A DNA stretch of 64,000 nt from Sphingomonadales bacterium (GTDB lineage Bacteria > Pseudomonadota > Alphaproteobacteria > Sphingomonadales > Sphingomonadaceae): positions 1 to 64,000 of the forward strand of contig SEFZ01000018.1 in the NCBI GenBank assembly GCA_004173185.1, read 5' to 3'. Of the stretch, positions 1 to 7,263 are shown piece by piece (position 1 is the stretch's first letter; every line of letters begins with the position of its first letter). The notes beneath the pieces were generated by a model, which was not told where the DNA came from, did not search any database, and saw nothing but the letters and a program-made list of their open reading frames with translations. The translations under genes and the position numbers were made by a program.

Positions 1-75
1 CTCGCGAGCCTGAAAGGCAGCGCTTCCCGTCGGCGCCATCCCCGCAACCAGGGCCAGAGCAATCAACCGCTTCAT
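1..75 (-). CDS. N-terminus of an exported protein (partial, runs off window)
   Basis: Reading leftward from an ATG at 75, 25 codons translate as MKRLIALALVAGMAPTGSAA followed by FQARE. This is a classical Sec signal peptide: basic start, hydrophobic core, small residues before the likely cleavage site near A19/A20. A GGAGGG ribosome site lies about four bases before the ATG. The mature protein is outside the window, so its function cannot be named. It lies on the chromosomal side of the tRNA-Gly fragment and is probably host sequence rather than element cargo. Confidence 0.6.
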   Translation of the reverse strand, partial: MKRLIALALVAGMAPTGSAAFQARE

Positions 76-329
76 TCGCCCTCCGCAACAATTACCCCTC
101 AACCGATTCTATACACGATGTGTTCCGCAGGCCCAAGAATAGGACGGTTCCACCATCAAAATCGCACAATTGTCGGCTTTAGGATATAGACTGTCGGGGC
201 CGGTGCGGCACTGAACAAATGGATAGCGAAGCCGACGATCCGGAAAACCGGACGCCGATCCTCTGGTTCAAGGAGTCGCTCCCTCAAGGCGCGACGGCCT
301 CAGCAGCAACCTGTTAATAAATAGGAAAC
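76..329. other. intergenic chromosomal flank
   Basis: This gap separates the partial exported-protein gene from the tRNA-Gly fragment. It holds only a possible 32-codon plus-strand ORF (219-317) with no ribosome site and no recognisable family. I see no promoter or repeat that I would defend. Confidence 0.4.
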
Positions 330-379
330 TGGAGCGGGCGAAGGGATTCGAACCCTCGACCCCAACCTTGGCAAGGTTG
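330..379 (-). other. attL: 3' half of tRNA-Gly(GCC)
   Basis: Read on the minus strand this is the 3' part of a tRNA-Gly: anticodon stem CAACC/GGTTG with loop TTGCCAA (anticodon GCC), a short variable region, T arm GAGGG-TTCGAAT-CCCTT, the acceptor 3' strand CGCCCGC, a T discriminator and an encoded CCA. The match to a tRNA stops just 5' of the anticodon stem. There is no D arm and no acceptor 5' strand, so this is not a functional gene. Tyrosine integrases of genomic islands commonly duplicate the 3' end of the target tRNA. An integrase gene begins 165 bases to the right, so I read this as the left attachment site. The restored full tRNA should lie at the other end of the element. Confidence 0.82.
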
Positions 380-490
380 CAAAAATGCGTTTCTGGCTGA
401 TTGCCGTTGATTGCCTCCGGCTTCGAATATCCTAGTATTCCGACGTTTTCTGCAAAAATGATCAGTGGCAGACAGCGACGAATATTTGCT

Positions 491-512
491 CGGTGGTAGC
501 CCGGTGGTAGCC
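491..512 (+). repeat. tandem 11-bp direct repeat upstream of the integrase
   Basis: CGGTGGTAGCC occurs twice back to back, about 32 bases before the integrase ATG and between the gene and attL. Short direct repeats in this position are typical of arm-type binding sites of tyrosine integrases with an N-terminal arm-binding domain. That role is inferred from position only. Confidence 0.4.
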
Positions 513-543
513 CAGAAAGTAAAGTCATGCTATAAGTTTGGTC

Positions 544-1854
544 ATGAAGACCAAACTTTCTAAGACTGCCGCAGACATCGCTGAGCCGAGATCCGCGCGG
601 TATACCATCTGGGATTCCGAGCTTACCGGGTTCGCCCTTCGGGTGACCCCCGCTGGCGCGAAGTCGTGGGCAGTGAAGTATCGCGTAGGCGAAGGCGGCC
701 GGACCGCCGCCGTCCGTTGGTATACGATCGGCACCTATCCCGAGACGCCTGCCACAGACGCACGCAAGGCCGCCGAAATTGCTCTGGCGCGCGTGCGGTT
801 AGGCGAAGATCCCAGCGGCGAGCGCATTACGAAGCGCGCCGAAATGACCGTGGCGCAGGCCATCGATTTTTACGAGCAGGAAGGCTGCTTCGTGCAGCGC
901 GGCATTCGGCAGGGCGAACCGATGAAACCGATGACGAAGGACTATACTCTCGCCCGTCTGCGCCATCACGTCGTTCGGCTGCTGGGCAAAAGGCGTATCA
1001 CCGAAATCGACGAGGGCGACATCACCACATTCGTGCGAGATGTGAGCGCCGGAAAGACCGCGCGCGACGAGTGGATCGTCGATCCCGAAACGGGCAAACG
1101 CAAGCGCGTTATCGTCCGCGGCGGCGAAGGCGCCGCGCGGAAGGTCGTGCGCGACCTGTCCGCGGTCTATTCCTTCCTAAAGACGCATAAGAGGAAGACA
1201 CGGGTCACCCATAATCCGGTCGAAGACGCAAGCGTCCGAAAGACGGACAATAAGCGCACGCGCTTTCTCTCTATAGAAGAGGTGAAGCGGCTAGGCGAAG
1301 CTCTCAATGCGTTGGAGGCCCAAGGCGTAAACGCCAAGGCAGTGAATATTGCCCGGCTCTGGGCGTTGTCCGGCTGCCGCCGAAACGAAATCGCCGGCCT
1401 GAAATGGCCGGAAGTCGATTTTGATCGCGGCTTGCTCGTTTTCGATGACACGAAAACCGGCAGGAGCGTCCGCCCGCTCGGCGCCGCAGCCATAGCGCTA
1501 CTCGAAGCTTTGAAACCCGAAGGGGCCGAAGGCTATGTCTTCCCGGCGGAGCGTGGCGACGGATTCTACCAAGGCACGAAGACCGTGTGGCAGGCTGCAA
1601 TCAAGAAGGCGGCGCTTCCCGGCGTGACGCCTCACGTTCTCCGCCACACTCTCGGTAGCGCGGCCGCGTCTGCGGGCGAGGCCCTGCTGATGGTTGGATC
1701 GCTTCTTGGGCATGCGAATGCACGTTCCACAGCGATCTACGCTCATATCTCTCATGATCCGGCACGGCTGGCGGCCGATCGCGTAACCGGCCCTCTTGCC
1801 GAAGCATTGGGCCGCCCTCTACCAAAGCAGGCGATGGAAACGATCGCCGCCTGA
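544..1854 (+). CDS. tyrosine-type site-specific integrase
   Basis: A 436-residue phage/island integrase that would recombine the tRNA-Gly attachment site. The N-terminal ~90 residues match the arm-type DNA-binding domain (DUF4102 style: WDSELTGFALRVTPAGAKSW). A core-binding region follows, then the catalytic domain from about residue 240. The catalytic set is complete: R279 (GCRRNEIAGLKW), H364 and R367 (HVLRH), H390 (LLGHAN) and nucleophile Y399 (TAIYAHI). An in-frame TTG lies two codons upstream, but ATG is preferred. No strong Shine-Dalgarno is visible. The gene is followed by a rho-independent terminator. It is intact, so the element may still be mobile. Confidence 0.93.
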   Translation: MKTKLSKTAADIAEPRSARYTIWDSELTGFALRVTPAGAKSWAVKYRVGEGGRTAAVRWYTIGTYPETPATDARKAAEIALARVRLGEDPSGERITKRAEMTVAQAIDFYEQEGCFVQRGIRQGEPMKPMTKDYTLARLRHHVVRLLGKRRITEIDEGDITTFVRDVSAGKTARDEWIVDPETGKRKRVIVRGGEGAARKVVRDLSAVYSFLKTHKRKTRVTHNPVEDASVRKTDNKRTRFLSIEEVKRLGEALNALEAQGVNAKAVNIARLWALSGCRRNEIAGLKWPEVDFDRGLLVFDDTKTGRSVRPLGAAAIALLEALKPEGAEGYVFPAERGDGFYQGTKTVWQAAIKKAALPGVTPHVLRHTLGSAAASAGEALLMVGSLLGHANARSTAIYAHISHDPARLAADRVTGPLAEALGRPLPKQAMETIAA

Positions 1855-1868
1855 TTTTCGGAGAAAAG

Positions 1869-1895
1869 CCCGCCCGGCGCACCGGACGGGATTTT
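1869..1895 (+). terminator. rho-independent terminator after the integrase
   Basis: CCCGCCCGG and CCGGACGGG form a nine-pair stem with one mismatch and a four-base loop, followed by ATTTTC. It starts 14 bases after the integrase stop and lies between two convergent genes. Confidence 0.65.
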
Positions 1896-1905
1896 CGCTG
1901 GTCGG

Positions 1906-2232
1906 TCAGTCGCCGGTCCGGCGATTGGAACGCGACCAGATCAGGCTGAAAGTCTCGCCGCCTTCATCGTCGAAGAGGTTGGCATAAACCGGTGCGCTGA
2001 AGCTCGGATCGTCGAGCTTCATCCCGAGATAGGCACGGCCTTCATTCGACTGCTTGGCCCAGGCGGCACCAACTTCGGCGATGCCGACGAACACCCGGTG
2101 CGTGGGTGCGTTCTCGCTGGGCGGGTTCTGATCGGCGACGATGCGAACCCCTTTGGCTTGAACGCTGAGTGTCACGATGTCGCCGACATATTCGCCTTTG
2201 GCGGTCTTCTTGAAAGTGCCGATGGTAGCCAT
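1906..2232 (-). CDS. DUF736 family protein
   Basis: A 108-residue protein starting MATIGTFKK and ending SLIWSRSNRR, the hallmark ends of the DUF736 family found on alphaproteobacterial plasmids and ICEs next to ParB-like and ArdC-like genes. Its biochemical role is not established. The ATG chosen has AAAGGAT eight bases upstream. The open frame continues 66 codons further upstream, but that extension has no family similarity and overlaps an inverted repeat. No signal peptide or membrane segment is present. Confidence 0.85.
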   Translation of the reverse strand: MATIGTFKKTAKGEYVGDIVTLSVQAKGVRIVADQNPPSENAPTHRVFVGIAEVGAAWAKQSNEGRAYLGMKLDDPSFSAPVYANLFDDEGGETFSLIWSRSNRRTGD

Positions 2233-2257
2233 GATGATATCCTTTCCTTGCTCCGAG

Positions 2258-2492
2258 ACCATGCCCTTCACGGCCTCGATGGCTTGGGACATGACCGGGA
2301 CTGCCGTGGCCGCAGCCGAAGGCCCGCAAGCGAAGCTGGAGGACGGCAAGGGACGCCCTTTTTTGTTTCGCGAGGAATGACGGCGAAGCCGTGAGGGGAA
2401 AAAAGTGCGGACCTGCCGTTGCGGCCCCAAGCGGCAGAGGCGCAGCCGGTTTCGGTCATCAAGCCTTTCGAAGAGGCCGTGAAGGGCATGGT
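2258..2492. repeat. perfect 20-bp inverted repeat (2258-2277 / 2473-2492)
   Basis: ACCATGCCCTTCACGGCCTC at 2258 recurs as its reverse complement at 2473, with weaker similarity continuing inward. Read outward, both arms translate to the same peptide (EAVKGMV), once on each strand. This suggests two divergent copies of a gene end in inverted orientation. The plus-strand copy ends at a stop shortly after 2515. The ~370-base gap between the DUF736 and MucR genes holds nothing else that I recognise. Confidence 0.6.
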
Positions 2493-2599
2493 TTCGCGAG
2501 GCGCAAAGGGAACTGGCTAGCGCGGTCGGCTTTCACCAGGCGACGCGAAAATTGTCAGGTGCAGTTCAGTCCAGCCGCGCCGTAAGGCAGGGTTCCCTG

Positions 2600-3064
2600 T
2601 CAGGCGCCCGATTTGACGCGACCACGCCCAACCGGAGCCTTCGCTGTCGGCTTTCGACCGCCGCCGCGTCCCTTGGTGCCGAGGCCGATTTGCTTGGCGA
2701 GCACTCGCCGGGTTTCGGCATAGTTCGGCGCGACCATCGGATAGTGTTTCGGCAGATTCCACTTCGCGCGATAGTCGTCCGGCGTCATGCCATAAGCGGT
2801 CATCAAATGACGGCGCATCATTTTGAGCTTCTTGCCGTCCTCGAGGCAGACGATGTAGTCCGGCTTAACCGAAGAGCGGATCGAAACCGCCGGTTTCTGC
2901 TCCTCAACGAGCTCGACGACCGGCGACCCCAGGCCCGCCAGCGCGCCATGAACGCGCGCGATCAGGTCGGGAAGATCGGCGAGGCCGACGGCGTTGTTCG
3001 AGACATGCGCCGCGACAATATCGGCGGTGAGCGTGAGCAGCATATCCTGAGTGTCTTCGACCAT
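2600..3064 (-). CDS. MucR/Ros family transcriptional regulator
   Basis: A 154-residue protein with the MucR core: VKPDYIVCLEDGKKLKMMRRHL followed by YGMTPDDYRAKWNLP, the zinc-finger-like DNA-binding region of Ros/MucR proteins. The C-terminal tail is basic (GRGGGRKPTAKAPVGRGRVKSG), typical of the family and likely DNA-contacting. GAGGAG lies eight bases before the ATG. Its place in an element maintenance block suggests control of element genes. The actual targets are unknown. Confidence 0.88.
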   Translation of the reverse strand: MVEDTQDMLLTLTADIVAAHVSNNAVGLADLPDLIARVHGALAGLGSPVVELVEEQKPAVSIRSSVKPDYIVCLEDGKKLKMMRRHLMTAYGMTPDDYRAKWNLPKHYPMVAPNYAETRRVLAKQIGLGTKGRGGGRKPTAKAPVGRGRVKSGA

Positions 3065-3223
3065 CGGTCATCTCCTCTTCGACCCACGCCCTATCGCCTG
3101 CCTTGCCTTCCGGCCACGACTATTTGACCAATAGGGTATCGCGCCGTGCGCCCTCAGGGCGCGCGGCGCGCAAATTTTCTCCCGGATGGAATGGGCGGCG
3201 GCACGCGCCGCCGCCCTCGACCG

Positions 3224-4957
3224 TCACGCGGCTTCGCGCTGCGGCTCGTCCTCTGCCTCCGGCACAGTCAGTTCGCCATGCGTCGTCACGGTCCCCACCC
3301 CGCCGCGCGCCGTGTAGGCGGCGGGCGGGAAGGACATCCATTTCGGCACCCAGCCCTCGATCTTGGTTCGGCCGTTGGTGCCCTCCAAATGGTCGCGGAT
3401 GATCGTCTTCAAGGTGGCGCCCTTCTCCTTGGCATTGGCGGCGGCGACCTCGGCCCCGCCGACCTCGGCGACCAGCGCGGTCAGCACCTCCTTGTCGCGT
3501 AAGCCTTCTAAAAAGGCGTCGTCGGCACTCCACCATTTGGCCATGTCGAGCCCGATGTGGAGGCCCACGGCCTCAACGGCGGCGCTTCCCGCGAACAAAG
3601 TCTCGCCCATGACGATGGCGATGACGTCCATCACCGCTCGGTCGGGAAGGTCGAGCAGTCGTTGGAACAGCGCCGCAAGCGGCATCGGATTGCCGCCGGT
3701 CACGCTCGGCTCCTCGGCGTCGAACGCGAGCAGCGCCAGCACCGCGCGCCGCTTCTCGTCGAATACCGTCTCGGCGCGGCAAACCTCGACGCTCTCGCGC
3801 ACATCGTCGTCTTTCGCCGACTGCGGTTCGATTTTCACATTCCAGAGCGGCGATCCCGCGACGGCATGGGCGACCATCAAGCGCAGCGCTACGGCGGGAT
3901 GGCCGGTCAGCGCCGCGCGCACGGCGGCATGACGATGAAGATCGACATAGGTCTGCGTCCGCGCGGTCAGTTCGGGGCGGGCCGTCTTGGGCGCCGCCTC
4001 GATCTTTTCGCCCTTGTCGAGCCGCGCCGCTTCCTTGGCGGTGACATAGCCGGTGTAAATATCGATCTCGCCGGTGTCGCGCACCTCGACATAGACGCGT
4101 CCGCCCTTGCGCTTGGGCACTTGGCGAAATTCCCACGACCGGAAATAGTCGCCCTTGGGCAGGACGACGACATCGCTCCACCCCTCGTCCAGAAACGCCA
4201 AACGTCGCTCCTCGACGGCGGCAAGCTGCGCGGTCCAGAAGACATCGCTGTCGCCGAAATAGCGCTCGTCGCCGAACAGGTCGGCGATGATTGCCAGCCC
4301 GCTTGCCTCGACGTCGAACAGAGCATGTTCGGCGCGGATAGCACCCCCACCGAACAGCCAGCCCTTGAGCTGTTGTCCCTGCGGGCAATAGGTCTGCGGA
4401 TCGTCGAACAGCGCCAGCCAAGCGCGCTGCTGGCCTTTCGACGCCATCGTCAGATGGCGCACCGTGCCCGAACTGATCTTCTCCTTAGCGTAGAGCGAGC
4501 GGATGCGCGGGAGCAGATTGCCGAGCGCAAGGATGCGCTTCACCATCGGCTCAGGCATACCGAACGTATCGGCAAGGTCCGCGACGCTGCGTCCTTCGCG
4601 GACCAGACGCGTGTAGGTTTCCCATTGGGTAACCTCATCGGCATCGCGCCGCGCGACATTCTCGATCAGCGAGGCTTCGAGCGCGGCGGCATCGTCGCCT
4701 TCTTCGAGAATGGCGCATGGCAGCGGCTCGGCCTCGCCCTTCTCGCCCGCGACCATACACGCGGCGGTGAAGCGCCGCGCGCCCGCGACGATCTCATAGT
4801 CGCCTTCGGCGCAATTGGGCCGCACGATCAGGGGAACGAGAACGCCGCGCGCGCGAACGGTCGGCAAGATATCCGACACGTCGGGGGCCTTTTTGGCGTA
4901 GCGCATATTGGTCTTGCTGATTGACAGCTTGCCAAGGTCGATAAAGTCGAGTCTCAT
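3224..4957 (-). CDS. ParB/RepB/Spo0J-like partition protein
   Basis: A 577-residue ParB-superfamily protein. The N-terminal ~95 residues carry the ParB/sulfiredoxin-like nuclease fold signature (LSISKTNMR, VLVPLIVRP, YEIVAGARRFTAA). A helix-turn-helix follows at about 140-165 (VADLADTFGMPEPMVKRI). The long C-terminal part is of the large, element-borne ParB type, without known enzymatic motifs. AAGGAG precedes the ATG. No ParA partner is adjacent, so a role in element maintenance or replication control is more likely than canonical segregation. A 10-bp inverted repeat lies 19 bases upstream of the start. Confidence 0.85.
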   Translation of the reverse strand: MRLDFIDLGKLSISKTNMRYAKKAPDVSDILPTVRARGVLVPLIVRPNCAEGDYEIVAGARRFTAACMVAGEKGEAEPLPCAILEEGDDAAALEASLIENVARRDADEVTQWETYTRLVREGRSVADLADTFGMPEPMVKRILALGNLLPRIRSLYAKEKISSGTVRHLTMASKGQQRAWLALFDDPQTYCPQGQQLKGWLFGGGAIRAEHALFDVEASGLAIIADLFGDERYFGDSDVFWTAQLAAVEERRLAFLDEGWSDVVVLPKGDYFRSWEFRQVPKRKGGRVYVEVRDTGEIDIYTGYVTAKEAARLDKGEKIEAAPKTARPELTARTQTYVDLHRHAAVRAALTGHPAVALRLMVAHAVAGSPLWNVKIEPQSAKDDDVRESVEVCRAETVFDEKRRAVLALLAFDAEEPSVTGGNPMPLAALFQRLLDLPDRAVMDVIAIVMGETLFAGSAAVEAVGLHIGLDMAKWWSADDAFLEGLRDKEVLTALVAEVGGAEVAAANAKEKGATLKTIIRDHLEGTNGRTKIEGWVPKWMSFPPAAYTARGGVGTVTTHGELTVPEAEDEPQREAA

Positions 4958-4976
4958 GGGCTTGCTCCTTGTGAGC

Positions 4977-5014
4977 GTCGGTCCCGTTTTGTCTTGAAGC
5001 GAGGCGGGACCGAC
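4977..5014. repeat. perfect 10-bp inverted repeat upstream of the parB-like gene
   Basis: GTCGGTCCCG and CGGGACCGAC are separated by 18 bases. The pair sits between the stop of the ArdC-like gene and the ribosome site of the ParB-like gene. It could be an operator for an element regulator or an mRNA hairpin separating the two cistrons. There is no U tract, so it is not a standard terminator. Confidence 0.6.
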
Positions 5015-5082
5015 TATGGTTGACGGCGAAACGCGCCGCCTGCGTCAGCCTTGGCCCGTTGCGGGCTTCGGAAGCTCGATTG

Positions 5083-6045
5083 TCATGCCGCTGCTCTGTC
5101 GTCATTCGCCGCTGCCTCGGCATGGCGGGCCAGCAGCCAATCGGCGGCCTTGCTCGCGAGGCTCGCGGCGCGGAAGATCGCGCGATTGTCCTCGCGCAAA
5201 ACCTCCAGCCACGACCCGATATAATCGGCATGGCGCACGCTCGGTTCGATGCCGAGTGCGGCGCACAGGAAGGCGCTCCCCATCTCGGCGACCAGTTCCT
5301 CGCGCGCATAATCCTTGCTGCCAAAGCTATTGAGCAGCTTACGGTCCAGCCGCGACACATGGCCGGTCGCATGGGTGAGTTCGTGCAGCGCAGTGCGGTA
5401 AAAATTGATCTGATCGAAGAAAGCGGGCTGCGGCGGCACCTGCACATAATCATGGGCAGCCACGTAAAAGGCCCTGTCGCCGCCGATGCGAAAATCGACC
5501 CCGCTCGCGGTGATCACGGCCTCGGCGACGGGCACGATCTCACGCTCTGGCAGCGGGGCAGGGTCGGTAGCGATCCCTTCGCGCAAGCCCGCGCATTGCG
5601 CCACATTGAACACAGTAAAGCTTTTGAGGAACGCCACAGCGCGCGCATCGCCGCCGTCGCGCGCCGCGCGCTCGGCTTCACCTTTGGGAATGAAGCGGTC
5701 GGCATAAACGACGGTCGTGCCGCGCTCGCCCTTGCGGACATTGCCACCCGCCTCAAGCGCCTGACGGAAGGTAAGCCAGTCTTGGCTCGGCCATCCCTCC
5801 TCGATCACCGCTCCCCACAGGATCAGGATATTGATGCCCGAATAGGGGCGGCCCGAATGAGCATTATGGGGCAGGGCCGCCGAAGCGCCGCCGCTGCGTC
5901 CCCAAGGCTGCACCCAAGGCAGCCGCCCCGCCTCCAGTTCGGCGATGATCCGGCTCGTCACGCTGTCATAGAGCGACGCGCGCGGCTCGCCGCCGCGAGA
6001 TTGGCGACCGCTCGCCCTGTTACTGCCTTTGACCTTCTGGCGCAT
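5083..6045 (-). CDS. ArdC-like antirestriction / zincin metallopeptidase-domain protein
   Basis: A 320-residue protein with an N-terminal ArdC-like ssDNA-binding region (SRIIAELEAGRLPWVQPW, GINILILW) and a C-terminal zincin-like domain with the zinc motif HELTH at about 221-225 (RTALHELTHATGH). Family members on conjugative plasmids protect incoming single-stranded DNA from restriction. The start at 6045 is chosen because GGAG lies about nine bases upstream and the MRQKVKGSN start fits the family. The frame stays open another 45 codons upstream without similarity. The gene is co-directional with the ParB-like gene downstream. Confidence 0.88.
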   Translation of the reverse strand: MRQKVKGSNRASGRQSRGGEPRASLYDSVTSRIIAELEAGRLPWVQPWGRSGGASAALPHNAHSGRPYSGINILILWGAVIEEGWPSQDWLTFRQALEAGGNVRKGERGTTVVYADRFIPKGEAERAARDGGDARAVAFLKSFTVFNVAQCAGLREGIATDPAPLPEREIVPVAEAVITASGVDFRIGGDRAFYVAAHDYVQVPPQPAFFDQINFYRTALHELTHATGHVSRLDRKLLNSFGSKDYAREELVAEMGSAFLCAALGIEPSVRHADYIGSWLEVLREDNRAIFRAASLASKAADWLLARHAEAAANDDRAAA

Positions 6046-6120
6046 GTCTCGATCTCCATCCCGCCCCAAAACCAGCAGGCCCCCGGCGGAGCGGGGGTGG
6101 GCGGCGACTGGCGACCTGCC

Positions 6121-6210
6121 GGGCGCGGCCAGGAGGCGGTCCGCACCCGAAGGGCTGCAACGAAGAGGAAGAGCCGGCACCGCCGGCTTGCGGGACGCCG
6201 GGCCGCGCCC
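6121..6210. repeat. nested inverted repeats upstream of the ArdC-like gene
   Basis: The outer arms GGGCGCGGCC (6121-6130) and GGCCGCGCCC (6201-6210) are perfect. Inside them is a second perfect hairpin, AGCCGGC-ACC-GCCGGCT (6172-6188). Together they could form a large cruciform in the leader of the element operon. No function is known. It could be a transcription control site or part of an origin region. Confidence 0.5.
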
Positions 6211-6727
6211 AGAAGGGAGCGCCGCCCACTCCCGCGATCGACGGGAGGCCCACGATAACGCCGCCGCGCCCAGCGCGGCGACCGCAAGTCATACCTGCTG
6301 TGACAAACGATCCGCCGTCCCGGCGGATATCAGACGAGAAACGCGCTCTCGGCGCGGCCGCCGGCGGTGCGGCGTGCGCGCGCAGCTGTGCTTAGCCGCC
6401 GCACTGCCAAGACAGGCGCACCGGGTGCGCAGCGCGGTTAAAACAAACACGCGATCCCTGTCGGCGCCTGTCGCCGGCAGTGAGCGCCCATTGCCAACCG
6501 CGCTCCTCCATCCGGGGGCGTCGCGGGGGCGTCCAGCCCCCGCGGATGGGGTACGGCCCGACGCGGCTTGCCGTCAGGGGAAGCCTTTCCCCTCGCTTGC
6601 CCATTTTAGGCAAACTTTCTCAACCGCGTCTGGACAAGTTAGAATGAACAGGGAACGATGGCTTGAGAATTTTCGAATAGGAGCGAAGAGATGGAAGTCC
6701 AGGCGCGGAGTTTTCGGGGGTTCGGCA
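6211..6727. other. non-coding stretch with two GC hairpins
   Basis: No credible gene is seen here. It holds a 9-bp perfect hairpin CGCGGGGGC-GTCCA-GCCCCCGCG (6522-6544) and a second one, AGGGGAA-GCCT-TTCCCCT (6576-6593). Neither has a U tract. It probably includes the promoter region of the leftward ArdC/ParB block and the junction with the foreign integrase remnant. Confidence 0.4.
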
Positions 6728-6733
6728 TCGTCG

Positions 6734-6952
6734 GTCGGGACGCATGCGAAGGGCTCGGTCACAAGCAGGTACATCCATGTTCTGGATGCTACCCTGATCG
6801 TCGCTGCCGACACGCTCGCCGCATATATCTCCCCGCTGCTCGAAGGCACTGTCTTCAAGCAACGCGCCTACGCGCTCGATCGCAGATCGCGGAAGACGGC
6901 GCTGGACGAATTCCTTTCGCGGCAGAAAGCCTCAAGAAAAATGGCGGCTTAG
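6734..6952 (+). pseudogene. C-terminal remnant of a second tyrosine integrase
   Basis: The plus frame from about 6734 to a TAG at 6950 reads VGTHAKGSVTSRYIHVLDA and on to TLAAYISPLLEG and AYALDRRSRKTALDEFL. This matches the C-terminus of a phage-type integrase family common in sphingomonads, including the nucleophile-tyrosine context (VTSRYIH-LD-x-LI-x-AAD). The upstream catalytic domain is absent: the same frame before 6734 shows no integrase motif. The remnant differs in family from the intact integrase at the left, so it marks a separate, decayed integration event at the border of the catabolic island. Confidence 0.75.
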
Positions 6953-7263
6953 CGTTCTGGATCGAGGATCCCTCCGGCTCGGGACCCAGAAGCGCTTGGT
7001 GTCAGCAGCCACGCGATGGGGTTCAAGGAGCAAATGGAGTTTGGCGCCCGGTCCCATACCGAGCCGAGTCTTTCGCAAAGTCGACTTTGAGCCCGGCGAT
7101 CGTCAAAATCGCTCTATTTTTCGTTCCCACCCCGTCGCAGGCTTCTGCATTCTTACTCGCTCAAGCTGCAATCTGGGCCGCGCAGCGTCGTAGCACTCTA
7201 TCTGGCCTGCGGGGCGGTCCGGGCTGGGCTGTCCAGAAGCTCGCCACCGGCGCTAATCCGTAA

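Larger units (their letters stand above)
330..6952. mobile_element. left part of a tRNA-Gly-integrated genomic island / ICE
   Basis: The block starts at the tRNA-Gly 3' fragment and carries an integrase, DUF736, MucR-like, ParB-like and ArdC-like genes, a set that recurs in alphaproteobacterial ICEs and plasmids. It ends here at a truncated foreign integrase. Whether the catabolic genes to the right are cargo of the same element cannot be decided, because no matching tRNA-Gly end was seen. No relaxase or mating-pair genes are present in the window. Confidence 0.6.

Noticed and set aside
330..379. A complete tRNA-Gly gene
   Set aside because: Only the anticodon arm, variable region, T arm and acceptor 3' strand match. 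The D arm and 5' acceptor strand are missing, so it is an attachment-site fragment.
2233..2430. Extended DUF736 protein starting at 2430
   Set aside because: The extension has no family similarity, overlaps the inverted repeat, and the internal ATG has a proper ribosome site.
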